Shown here: one piece after another, positions 14,284 to 23,065 of the stretch
How the letters are laid out: every line of letters starts with the position of its first letter
How positions within the stretch are numbered: position 1 is the stretch's first letter
Origin: an uncultured Bacteroidales bacterium
GTDB taxonomy: Bacteria; Bacteroidota; Bacteroidia; Bacteroidales; F082
Assembly (NCBI GenBank): GCA_937902805.1
Contig: CALEMB010000173.1
Location: forward strand, 1-27,453
DNA: 27,453 nt
Reading direction: 5' to 3'
Notes under the pieces: model-generated
Database searches by the model: none
Seen by the model: only the letters and a program-made list of their open reading frames with translations
Told to the model about the DNA's origin: nothing
Program-made: the position numbers and the translations under genes

Positions 14284-17200
14284 ATGGAAGACAATAGCAA
14301 CAAACCTGAAATGTCACTGAATGACCATGCGTCACAGTTGAAACCCACTGCGGACGAGACGACCTCGGCATCTGAAAGGATGAACGAGGCATCGAGCACT
14401 ACATCGTCGACTCCCGATACGCCCGAAGGGATGGCAACAGTACCCGAGAAAACAGTAACTGCGCCAGAGAAAACAGTAACTGCGCCAGAGAAAACCGCGA
14501 CTGCTCCTGAAAAGACTGCTGTGCCAGAAGGGGCTGCCCAGTCTCAAGGCCAATCAGTATCAGGCTTTATGCACCAGGTGGGCGACAACATTACGGTAGG
14601 CGGCCACAATTGCACCATAACGGAATGTCTCGGCAGCGGCACTGAAGGCGAGATATTCCAAGTAAAGGAAGGCAAAAAAAACTACGCTTTGAAGCTCTGT
14701 CATCCTGGGTTCCAAACCAACAAGAAGGTGCTGGAAGCCTTGCGGCCGCTGAAAGGCAAAGACTGCATCGTTGACATCGAGGCCTATGGCGACACCTTCG
14801 AACTCATGGAGTTCGTTGAAGGCAAAAGCGGGGCACACACTAACTTCAATTTTGCAGACGACCCTAAACACGAAAAGAAAGCACAAACCATTCTACTCAT
14901 CGCCTACAGCATCGCTATGAGTCTTGACAAGATGCATGAGGCGAACGTGTTGCACAAGGATGTGAAGCCCGCCAACATCCTCATCAAGGATCCCCACACT
15001 TGGAACTGTGTGTTGTGCGATTTTGGCATTGCCGACCTGCTGAAAACCGAGACCAAGAACGGTATCATGCGCAAATATTGCGTGACAAGGCGCAATCGTA
15101 CCCCAATCTATGCCGCCCCCGAAATCTACAAGGAGGACAACGCCACCATGAATGACGATGGTACCATTTCAAGCGAGATGACACCTAAGGCTGACTTCTA
15201 CTCGCTCGGCATGACCATACTCTCGATGTGGATGGGCGAAAAGGCTTTCACGCGCGCCGAGGAGGAAAACTCATTGCGCAAGATGAAAGGCACTATCGAC
15301 ATTCCCGACGACATTCCCGACCCACTTAACCGCATCGTGAGGGGACTGCTCATCAAAAGCCCTGCAAAACGCTGGGACTTCAAGTCGATAGACGCCTACC
15401 TTAATGGAAAGGACGTGCCTGTAGAGGAAGATGAGATACTGGCCGACCTCAACATCGTTTACAACGCCTCGAAACACCAGACGGCACACACGTTTGAGGA
15501 TTTGACAGATTTCATGGTTGATGACCCCGACCTTGCAGTACGTTACCTCTACAAAGGCCAGCTCAACAAATGGCTCTCCGATTACCCCGAATTGCAAGCC
15601 CGATTGGAGGACATCGTCGAAAACCGCTACCAAACAGACCAAAATGGCGGCGTGATAGCAGCCGTTTTCGCCATCTGCCCCGATAAGGAAATCACCATTA
15701 ATGGTATCGACAGAACCACAGGCGAAGAAGTGCAATGCACTGCGAATACGCTAAAGGATGTGTCGGATTTCTGCAACCGTGCTATACCTGAAGATGGTTT
15801 CTTTAGCGGTACGTTATTCTTGGAATGGGTCAGGACGAGAGACAGCTCTTTGGCTGATGCGTTACCCACAACGGATGTCGACATTTTCACTGACATGCTC
15901 CGCATACAAACCATCGACCCATTGTCCGACATCAATCTTTGCAACGACCCTAACGACCCCGACTATGCCATGACTCAAGAAGGACTGGCACGCGTCATCA
16001 ACAAGGCCTACAATGTTTGGTGGAACACCTATCAAGGCGATAGCGATGCCGTATTAGCCGACATTCAAACAAAAGACGACCCGAGGTATCGGAAAACAAC
16101 CTTGAATACAGTGATGGGCATAGCCCTCAACTTCACGGAACCAGAAAAAGATGGTGATAACTATCTTGCCGACTTCATGCAGACCAAAGGGGCACGTTTT
16201 GCAAAACAATTGAGCTGGTTGGAATCCTGCCTCGACATTTATAACGAAGACAACCAAAAGAAAGCCGGACCCAAAGACGAGGAGTATCTCCAGCAAGTGG
16301 CGTGGATGAGGGTCATCAAAGGCTTTGGTATTGACCCTGTCTATCATCTCGAAGACGAGGATGCCGATATAACCACGGTGAGGGAGCTGTTTAAGTTCTC
16401 AAAAAAGACCCTAAAGAAAGAATATGAGGAACGCGGCTTGCGGGGCTGGCTTGCAGTGCAGCATCACGAAAATCCCAAGGTCAATCTTAAGCCGCAATTC
16501 ACCTACGAGAAACTCCTGCACGAATACCTTGAGGATGTCAGCAAGATTGACCCTGACGATACTGCCGTACAGCGTTTCGAGGAGGCCCATGAAGAAGCAA
16601 AGCGCATCGTCAGCGAGGGCAAGGGCAAGATAGGCAAGCAGAGTCGACGCAACGCGACACAATACCTCTTGTCGCTGCTTTTGGGCGTATTACCCCTCAC
16701 CGCCCTCGCCATAGTGCTTGTGGTGAACATCATCATGCATCCCACCATCGATACTTCAGGTATTAAGTTGGAGAACTGGATCTGGCCGGTAGGACTTGTC
16801 GTTGGAGCCATACTATATTTCATCCTTGATACCGATGGCTGCTTAACACCAATTATAATAGGTGTTGTGGGAGCTGTCGCGCTCTTCTTCTTGGTGAAGT
16901 TCCTTGGGCAATTCATCTTGTACTTCTACTTGGTCGTCGTGTTGGGGGCACTGATTACATTCACCATCCTAACCGTTTTCAACAAGAGCGAATACGCCAA
17001 GAAAGCACGCAAGTTCGACAAGCCCGGGTTTGAGGAATACATACTCGAACCGCTCTATTATGCCTACAGTGACGAGGACGAGTTTGACTCATCACTTAAC
17101 GGCATGGTTGACGACACTTACATCGACGCGTGGAAACACGACCTCACAAAACGTCGTCTGTATGTCCTAATATTTATCGGAGCCTCGATACTGCTATGGA

Positions 17201-17694
17201 GTTTCAGTCTGCTCCTTCCGCGAGGGGGAAGTGAAACACAGAACCCGTTCATGCAAAAAATAGCGCACACCTTAGGTTGGGATCAAGTCGATGAAAAAGT
17301 GGCTGATGTTGATGAAACCATTGCCATGCCCATGATTACTAAGAATCTCCAAAAAGGCAGCAAGGGTGAGGCCGTGACAGCCATGCAGAAACGTCTCAAG
17401 CAGTTGGGCTATTTTGAGGGCGAGGTGTCTGACACCTTCGATGATGCCACACGCACCGCCGTGAAAGCTTTCCAAAAGGACAACAAGCTGACAGCTGATG
17501 GTGTGGTGGGTGAAAAGACACTGAAGAAGATGTTCGACCCCGAAGCTAAACACGCCGGAGAGAAAGCACCTGCCCAAAAGGAAACAAAGCCAAAAAGCAA
17601 TAATACCAAACCGTCGTCCAACAAGAACAACAGTAGCCAGGAAACCTCGACTCAGAAAAATGAGGCTGAGGCGACGGAAGAAGTGATATTTTAA
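14284..17694 (+). CDS. Transmembrane Ser/Thr kinase with peptidoglycan-binding domain
   Basis: This 1136-residue protein starts with a low-complexity tail containing PEKTVTA-type repeats (52-80). A Hanks-type kinase domain covers about 108-375: Gly loop GSGTEGE (117-123), Lys137 in ALKL, catalytic HKDVKPAN (Asp226), DFG (246-248) and APE (278-280). All key residues are intact. A long helical region follows (380-790). About five membrane segments lie near 794-815, 831-848, 857-877, 878-900 and 960-980. Last comes a PG_binding_1 domain (about 1022-1083: GSKGEAVTAMQKRLKQLGYF) and a Lys/Asn/Ser-rich tail. With five helices and a cytosolic kinase, that domain would be periplasmic. The layout parallels PASTA kinases but with a different wall-binding module. 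Activity is not in doubt from motifs; the signal is inferred. Confidence 0.88.
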   Translation: MEDNSNKPEMSLNDHASQLKPTADETTSASERMNEASSTTSSTPDTPEGMATVPEKTVTAPEKTVTAPEKTATAPEKTAVPEGAAQSQGQSVSGFMHQVGDNITVGGHNCTITECLGSGTEGEIFQVKEGKKNYALKLCHPGFQTNKKVLEALRPLKGKDCIVDIEAYGDTFELMEFVEGKSGAHTNFNFADDPKHEKKAQTILLIAYSIAMSLDKMHEANVLHKDVKPANILIKDPHTWNCVLCDFGIADLLKTETKNGIMRKYCVTRRNRTPIYAAPEIYKEDNATMNDDGTISSEMTPKADFYSLGMTILSMWMGEKAFTRAEEENSLRKMKGTIDIPDDIPDPLNRIVRGLLIKSPAKRWDFKSIDAYLNGKDVPVEEDEILADLNIVYNASKHQTAHTFEDLTDFMVDDPDLAVRYLYKGQLNKWLSDYPELQARLEDIVENRYQTDQNGGVIAAVFAICPDKEITINGIDRTTGEEVQCTANTLKDVSDFCNRAIPEDGFFSGTLFLEWVRTRDSSLADALPTTDVDIFTDMLRIQTIDPLSDINLCNDPNDPDYAMTQEGLARVINKAYNVWWNTYQGDSDAVLADIQTKDDPRYRKTTLNTVMGIALNFTEPEKDGDNYLADFMQTKGARFAKQLSWLESCLDIYNEDNQKKAGPKDEEYLQQVAWMRVIKGFGIDPVYHLEDEDADITTVRELFKFSKKTLKKEYEERGLRGWLAVQHHENPKVNLKPQFTYEKLLHEYLEDVSKIDPDDTAVQRFEEAHEEAKRIVSEGKGKIGKQSRRNATQYLLSLLLGVLPLTALAIVLVVNIIMHPTIDTSGIKLENWIWPVGLVVGAILYFILDTDGCLTPIIIGVVGAVALFFLVKFLGQFILYFYLVVVLGALITFTILTVFNKSEYAKKARKFDKPGFEEYILEPLYYAYSDEDEFDSSLNGMVDDTYIDAWKHDLTKRRLYVLIFIGASILLWSFSLLLPRGGSETQNPFMQKIAHTLGWDQVDEKVADVDETIAMPMITKNLQKGSKGEAVTAMQKRLKQLGYFEGEVSDTFDDATRTAVKAFQKDNKLTADGVVGEKTLKKMFDPEAKHAGEKAPAQKETKPKSNNTKPSSNKNNSSQETSTQKNEAEATEEVIF
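14446..14508 (+). repeat. 21-nt tandem repeat in the kinase N-terminal tail
   Basis: Two identical 21-nt units (14446-14466 and 14467-14487) and a diverged third (14488-14508) encode the heptad EKTVTAP. A partial fourth follows. In-frame slippage would change tail length without breaking the kinase; the Thr residues are possible phosphorylation sites for the FHA partner. Confidence 0.8.
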
Positions 17695-17713
17695 AAACAT
17701 TTTATGTTAAGTC

Positions 17714-20700
17714 ATGAAAACCTGTGAAAAATGCCACAAGACAAACCGCGACGAGGCGAAGTTCTGTCGCTTCTGCGGTGAGAAGATAACAGTTGCCGAT
17801 GAGATAGGCATCATCGGCAAGAAGACTATGCAGGCCGAGTTCGACAAACTGACCAAGACACTGAAAGTGGCGAAGCAACTCGCCTCGATGGGTAACCATG
17901 TAGGCCTCGATTGCCTTGTTATGGGCGATGCTGGGACGGGTAGGCACTACATGTCCATGAACATCGCTGACATGATGGTCAAAGCCGGCCTCACCGACAA
18001 ACCAGTCAGGGAGGTTCCAGCCTCAGAATGGAACGAGTTCCTTGGCAAATTCGACGAGAACATTTCCGCCCTGAAAAATGGGATACTGGTTGTCAATAAC
18101 GCCCAGAAATTGCTACCCACTGCCAAGGCCGACCGAGTGGGCGAACTCGACAAGTTATTCGACAAAATGAAAAACGGCCAGGCCCCCATCGTTATATTGA
18201 ATGGTGACTACAACGACATGACCAACTTCCTTGAAAACAACAAAGATGCTGCAGGCCTCTTTGAGTTCCGTTTCAAGTTGGACTCCTTCTCCATCGATGA
18301 CCTTATCAGTCTGACAATGGCCTTGTTAAAGAAAGAGAAACACATGGAGGTTAACGACGACGCATTGCCCAAGCTGCGCGCCAACTTCGCATGGTATATG
18401 CGCCAGAAAGAACTAACCTACGTCAATGGACGCCTCGCTGAGAAAGTAGCCAACGACTTGTGTATCAGTGCTAAGTTGCGCAACAGCGACATCATTGAAG
18501 CCATCGACATTGATGACGATAAAATATTCGTCCCCAAGACCGAGGAACAGATATTCAGGGAATTGGACAATTACATCGGCTTGCAAAGCGTGAAGGATGA
18601 GATCAGGGCCATAGTGAGTAACGTCAAGCAAAGAAGAGAGAAAGGTATGACAGAGAAATTGCTGAAAGACCATTTCATTTTCACCGGCAACCCTGGCACG
18701 GGTAAGACCACTTTTGCACGCAAGTTTGGAGAGATTCTCAATTCCATAGGCGCACTGCCAACGGGACAACTTGTCGAAGTGTCGGCCAAAGAGATGATTG
18801 GCAACCATGTAGGAGATACCGAACTCAACGTGAAATCAACTGTTGACAAAGCCATGGGCGGTGTGCTTTTCATCGATGAGGCTTACGCTTTTGCCACTGA
18901 TGATGGCGGCGGCTTCGGTATGGATGCCATCAACACCTTGTTGCCCATTCTCGAAAACCGTAAGGGCGAATTCGTCTGCATCCTTGCCGGATATTCCAAG
19001 GACATGGACAAACTTGTCCGAATGAATGATGGCATCAAGTCGCGCTGCAACGTCACAATAGAGTTTCCCGACTATAACCCCAAAGAACTGGAGCAATTGT
19101 TCCGTATGATGCTCATCCGCAACGACGAGGACACCACTTTCACCCTCGATGCCAAAGCCGACGAAATGCTTCCCAAGGTCTTCGAAAGGATGTATCTGCG
19201 ACGCACTGATACTTTCGGCAACGCCCGCGAGGTACGCAACGCCTTTGACTTGGCGCTGAAACGTCACCGTCTGCGCAAACAGCAACCTGGCTTTGTCGAA
19301 AACCAGTTCAATTATGCCGACATCGTAGGTGAGGCGGACACCCATGAGGTTTCCGTCGAAGACGTAATGAAAGAGCTCGACGGCTTTGTTGGAATGAAGT
19401 CGGTGAAGGAAGCCATTCGCCGTATCGCCCAGGAGATTGTCGTGCAAAAGCATCTCATTGAGTTGGGCATGGCGCAGGAAGGACTCACCAAATACAACTT
19501 CATCCTCACTGGCAATCCAGGCACTGGCAAGAGTACCGTGGCGCGCATATTTGGCAAGATATTCAAGGCCTTAGGTGTCACTAGTACCGACAAGGTTACT
19601 GAGAAAGTGCCAAAGGACATTATTGGCTTGTATATCAACGAGTCCGATAAACTCATGGACGCGGCCATCACAGAAGCGATGGGTGGCGTGCTTTTCCTTG
19701 ACGAGGCCTACGACCTTGAACCGATGGACGAAGCAGGACGTAGTACCAGCTCGGAAGGCAAAAAGGCTGTGCAGACCCTCATGACTCGTATGGAGAACGA
19801 GGCTGGCAAATTCGTTGTCGTCTGCGCTGGCTACCCCAAGGAGATGTCAGCGTTCATGAACTCCAACCCGGGCCTGAAGCGACGTTTCTCGCACACCATA
19901 CACATTGACGACTATACTGCTGAGGAACTCCTCGAAATATACGAGCGGGCGGCAAAGGCTAAGAAATACAATTTCTCTCTTGCTGACGATGCCGTGCGCA
20001 TGAAGGCTCTTCACATGTTCCGCAACATGGTGGCTATGAAAGACGAAAAGTTTGGCAACGCTGGCGAGGCCATGAAGAAAGTGGCAGAGACCAAGACAAA
20101 CATCAACAATCGTATTGCCAACGTGCCATACGACCAATGGACTCCTGAGATCCTTCAGACCGCTTACACCGCTTACGCAGACGATATACCCTACGTGGAG
20201 CCTGAAAAGGTGTCCATCGACAAATGTCTCGAAGAACTCAACCAACTTATCGGCCTCGGAGGTGTCAAAGCATCGCTTGCGAAGCTCGCCCACACCATCA
20301 ACAACGAGATTGAGAGTGCTCGTGTTGAAAACCGCCGCCCCGAGATCCCGCTCGGTCACTATCTCTTCCTTGGCCACCCTGGTACGGGCAAGACCACTGT
20401 AGCAAGGCTCATGGGTAAGATACTCTATTCCATGGGCGCACTCCCGTCGTCCAACGTCGTGGAAGTCGGCAAGGCCAACCTTGTAGGTCGCTTCCAAGGT
20501 GATACGGAGGCTATCACTTCACATGTAGTCGATACGGCGATTGGAGGAATCCTCTTCATCGATGAGGCCTACCAGCTAACCGATGGATACGGCAAGGTTG
20601 CATTGGAGACTTTGGTGGCCCGTTTGGAGAATGACCGAGGCAAGTTCGTTTGCATCGCCGCAGGCTATTCCTTCGAGATGCAGCAGTTCTTGGTCGAGAA

Positions 20701-21013
20701 CAGTGGATTCGAGTCGCGTTTCCCCAAGCAGAACCGTATCGTGTTCGAGGACTATACGCCAGAAGAACTGTTCGACATTTTCATGATTCACGCACGCAAA
20801 GGAGGTTACGTCCTCGACGCGATAGCCGAGAACGCCGTGCGCGGCAAACTCACGATGCTCTACAACAGTCGTGGCCGCACCTTCGGCAACGGCCGTGAGG
20901 CCCGCAATCTCTTCGACGAAGTCAAAAGCAACCTGGCCATGCGTATTGCCGAAGAAGGCGGTGCGCATACGGCAGAAGAACGTAAAACGATTAAAATGGA
21001 GGATGTGTTATGA
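17714..21013 (+). CDS. Zinc-ribbon ATPase with one dead and three intact CbbX/SpoVK-like AAA+ modules
   Basis: This 1099-residue protein opens with a zinc ribbon (Cys4/7/18/21). A first NTPase-like domain (about 60-260) is degenerate: GDAGTGRH (71-78) has Arg for the Walker A Lys, and the Walker B position reads ILVVNNA. Three intact AAA+ modules follow, each with the CbbX/SpoVK/EccA entry motif (GLQSVKDEI, GMKSVKEAI, GLGGVKASL). Walker A sites are at 325-333, 600-608 and 887-895, Walker B sites LFIDEA or LFLDEA near 385, 660 and 948, with RC, RRF or SRF arginine motifs after each. These families remodel proteins as hexamers; a tandem trimer is unusual. It follows the kinase gene by 19 nt and overlaps the FHA gene by 4 nt. 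Substrate unknown. Confidence 0.88.
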   Translation: MKTCEKCHKTNRDEAKFCRFCGEKITVADEIGIIGKKTMQAEFDKLTKTLKVAKQLASMGNHVGLDCLVMGDAGTGRHYMSMNIADMMVKAGLTDKPVREVPASEWNEFLGKFDENISALKNGILVVNNAQKLLPTAKADRVGELDKLFDKMKNGQAPIVILNGDYNDMTNFLENNKDAAGLFEFRFKLDSFSIDDLISLTMALLKKEKHMEVNDDALPKLRANFAWYMRQKELTYVNGRLAEKVANDLCISAKLRNSDIIEAIDIDDDKIFVPKTEEQIFRELDNYIGLQSVKDEIRAIVSNVKQRREKGMTEKLLKDHFIFTGNPGTGKTTFARKFGEILNSIGALPTGQLVEVSAKEMIGNHVGDTELNVKSTVDKAMGGVLFIDEAYAFATDDGGGFGMDAINTLLPILENRKGEFVCILAGYSKDMDKLVRMNDGIKSRCNVTIEFPDYNPKELEQLFRMMLIRNDEDTTFTLDAKADEMLPKVFERMYLRRTDTFGNAREVRNAFDLALKRHRLRKQQPGFVENQFNYADIVGEADTHEVSVEDVMKELDGFVGMKSVKEAIRRIAQEIVVQKHLIELGMAQEGLTKYNFILTGNPGTGKSTVARIFGKIFKALGVTSTDKVTEKVPKDIIGLYINESDKLMDAAITEAMGGVLFLDEAYDLEPMDEAGRSTSSEGKKAVQTLMTRMENEAGKFVVVCAGYPKEMSAFMNSNPGLKRRFSHTIHIDDYTAEELLEIYERAAKAKKYNFSLADDAVRMKALHMFRNMVAMKDEKFGNAGEAMKKVAETKTNINNRIANVPYDQWTPEILQTAYTAYADDIPYVEPEKVSIDKCLEELNQLIGLGGVKASLAKLAHTINNEIESARVENRRPEIPLGHYLFLGHPGTGKTTVARLMGKILYSMGALPSSNVVEVGKANLVGRFQGDTEAITSHVVDTAIGGILFIDEAYQLTDGYGKVALETLVARLENDRGKFVCIAAGYSFEMQQFLVENSGFESRFPKQNRIVFEDYTPEELFDIFMIHARKGGYVLDAIAENAVRGKLTMLYNSRGRTFGNGREARNLFDEVKSNLAMRIAEEGGAHTAEERKTIKMEDVL

Positions 21014-21648
21014 TACAATGCCCAAATTGTCGGGCCATGATACCCGACGACAGCGCTTTCTGCGACCAATGCGGCACCGAACTGATGTGGTGCCCCGACT
21101 GCAAGCGTCCCAAACCCAACCGCACCCGCGAATGTCCTGTATGCGGCAACGACCTCGTTCCCGGAAGGAAATACCTAAACGGCATCACGGCTCAACCTCA
21201 GGCTCAACCTCAACCTGCGCCTCAACAAACTCAGCAGCCCAACCCTTCAACAGCTGGCGTCCACACATCGCCTCAGACCCAGTTCTATACTAATCCACAA
21301 AATGTGGTGCAGCAGCCACAACCCAACGATGTGCCGCAACGCACAGCGGTAAGTGGAGCAAGTGCACCAGCTGGACCAACCAAAATCATTGGTAATGGTT
21401 GGGTACTTCCACTCCGTGAAGGACCGTTCGGGCGCACATCTGGCATCTACCCTGAATTCGCCTCATGCAAATACATCTCTGGTAGGCATGGCGCATTCAC
21501 ACGAACAGCAATAGGATGGACGGTTGTCGACAGCGGTTCCACCAATGGCACATTTGTCAACGGCATGAGGCTCACTCCTGGTGTCGAAACCCCAATACGT
21601 ATAGGCGATAAATTAACTATAGCAACCATAGACTTCAACGTACAATGA
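21010..21648 (+). CDS. Zinc-ribbon FHA-domain protein
   Basis: This 212-residue protein has two N-terminal zinc ribbons (Cys4/7/18/21 and Cys28/31/42/45), a Gln/Pro-rich linker (about 60-110) and a C-terminal FHA domain (about 128-212). FHA landmarks that bind phospho-Thr are intact: GR at 141-142, SGRH at 157-160 and STNGTFVNG at 177-185. It is the likely reader of the neighbouring kinase's product. Its ATG overlaps the TGA of the ATPase gene (ATGA at 21010-21013), and its stop overlaps the phosphatase start in the same way, so the three proteins are probably translationally coupled and made in proportion. The ribbons resemble those of the ATPase and of the multi-ribbon protein. Confidence 0.88.
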   Translation: MIQCPNCRAMIPDDSAFCDQCGTELMWCPDCKRPKPNRTRECPVCGNDLVPGRKYLNGITAQPQAQPQPAPQQTQQPNPSTAGVHTSPQTQFYTNPQNVVQQPQPNDVPQRTAVSGASAPAGPTKIIGNGWVLPLREGPFGRTSGIYPEFASCKYISGRHGAFTRTAIGWTVVDSGSTNGTFVNGMRLTPGVETPIRIGDKLTIATIDFNVQ

Positions 21649-22400
21649 AGATAGACATACAAGCGATATGCGATAAAGGAAGGGTGCGCGAAAATAACGA
21701 AGATGCCCTTTCCATTGGAGGGATCTTCCTCCGCGATGATGCCATAAACCTTACTGTTGACGTGCAGGAAAACTCTGTCTTCTACCTGCTCGTTTCCGAC
21801 GGCATGGGAGGTCACGAAAAAGGTGAAGAAGCTAGCGAGATCACTCTTGACGAGCTGAAAGAGCAGTTCTCAATGAACGAGATTCAGCCCGACACGTTCA
21901 GCGATGACATCAACGAGGCTGCCAAATACATATCCTATAAACTTAACAACGCGGCCTACGAACAAGGGCAATCAAAACCCATGGGGTGCACCTTGACTGG
22001 CATGGTGTGGCACTACGGCAAGATATACCTCGTCAACGCGGGCGACAGCCGTACCTACCGATTCCGTGGCGGTATTTTGAGACAACTCACCACCGACCAA
22101 ACTGAGCGTGGCATCTCCGGCAATCCGCAGGCAAGCAAAGCACTCCTCAACTGCATTGGCGGCGGACTCACCGGCAAAATACTCACCGACGACATCACTA
22201 ACAAGATTATCGACGATGATGTGGTATTGATATGTTCCGACGGACTCACTGACATGCTCACCGACGATGAGATAGAAGCCTTGCTCACCGAAGGCATAAC
22301 CACCGAAGGTATGGAAGAAGGTCTTGCCGAGAAGATGAAAGAAAAAGCATGTGAAGCAGGAGGCTATGACAACGTTTCAATAATTCTGGCGAAATTGTAA
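21645..22400 (+). CDS. PP2C-family Ser/Thr phosphatase
   Basis: This 251-residue metal-dependent phosphatase is complete. Motifs are RENNED (15-20), SDGMGGHEKG (51-60), GCT (114-116), NAGDSR (131-136), CSDGLTD (197-203) and GGYDNVS (239-245), so the metal-binding Asp residues (Asp52, Asp199, Asp242) are all in place. It is the expected eraser of the phosphorylations made by the operon's kinase. It has no membrane segment. The start overlaps the FHA stop by four bases, and the next gene starts 3 nt after its stop. Active-site completeness makes a pseudo-phosphatase unlikely. Cognate pairing with the kinase is inferred from position. Confidence 0.92.
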   Translation: MKIDIQAICDKGRVRENNEDALSIGGIFLRDDAINLTVDVQENSVFYLLVSDGMGGHEKGEEASEITLDELKEQFSMNEIQPDTFSDDINEAAKYISYKLNNAAYEQGQSKPMGCTLTGMVWHYGKIYLVNAGDSRTYRFRGGILRQLTTDQTERGISGNPQASKALLNCIGGGLTGKILTDDITNKIIDDDVVLICSDGLTDMLTDDEIEALLTEGITTEGMEEGLAEKMKEKACEAGGYDNVSIILAKL

Positions 22401-22403
22401 ATC

Positions 22404-23033
22404 ATGATAAAGATAACGACACAAAAAACAGATGTCGATCTATTCGGAAAAAGCAAATGGTGGGGCTTCCCCGACATGCCCGACAGCCTTGACTACCCCG
22501 AAGTCCCTGTCAACGAAGACGGTGATGAATACACAGACCCACTCACGTTCATCTGCCAGATACGCTGTGACGAGATAGCCCCTTTCGACAAAGAGAACAT
22601 GCTCCCACACGAAGGGATGCTTTATTTTTTTGCCGCTTTGGACTATTTCCTCGGCAATCTTGATGCCATTTCGTCTCCTGGCATGGGCGAATGGGATGCA
22701 CCTTACTTCAAAGTGCTTTATGCACCTAACTGCAAGAAACTGCACACGCATAGAATCGTTTTTGAAAACGGATTGCCTTTCGGCTTGCCAGCTGAAAGCA
22801 TTACGTTTACTTACGAGGCGGAGCCAGAATACAGCACCCGTCTACTCGGCATGCCATACATCGACGAGGTGCGCGAGGCCATGCCCGGAATGCTCTCTCT
22901 CCTGCAAGTCGATGAGAGTGACGAATGGAATCTGCGCTTCTACGATTGTGGAATGCTCAACTTCCTGATTTCCAAGGAAGACCTGATGAATCGTCGTTGG
23001 CAGTATGCAAAGTGTTATTTGTTTTCGTTTTAA
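22404..23033 (+). CDS. YwqG/DUF1963-family protein
   Basis: This 209-residue protein has the YwqG/DUF1963 layout: SKWWGFPDMPDSLDYP near the start, then PLTFICQIRCDEIAP, LPHEGMLYFF, a VLYAP strand, and near the end a LLQVD strand with FYDCGMLNFLISKEDL. These match the family's xxGGxPxxP, FxxQI, GxLxFF and G-x-L-x-F-x-I-x-x-x-D-L signatures. The biochemical function of the family is not settled. It is often found in immunity-like or stress contexts in various genomes, but nothing here indicates a toxin partner. It starts 3 nt after the phosphatase stop and is surely co-expressed. No signal peptide or membrane helix is visible, so it is presumably cytosolic. Confidence 0.8.
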   Translation: MIKITTQKTDVDLFGKSKWWGFPDMPDSLDYPEVPVNEDGDEYTDPLTFICQIRCDEIAPFDKENMLPHEGMLYFFAALDYFLGNLDAISSPGMGEWDAPYFKVLYAPNCKKLHTHRIVFENGLPFGLPAESITFTYEAEPEYSTRLLGMPYIDEVREAMPGMLSLLQVDESDEWNLRFYDCGMLNFLISKEDLMNRRWQYAKCYLFSF

Positions 23034-23065
23034 CCCCATTTTTAGTATTAGAAAAATCGAATATC

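Noticed and set aside
19847..20497. 216-codon minus-strand frame inside the AAA+ gene
   Set aside because: Lies opposite the third and fourth ATPase modules, which have intact motifs.
22404..23033. Immunity gene of a toxin pair
   Set aside because: YwqG-family proteins occur near toxins elsewhere, but no toxin domain is adjacent; the neighbours are a phosphatase and a secreted binding-type protein.
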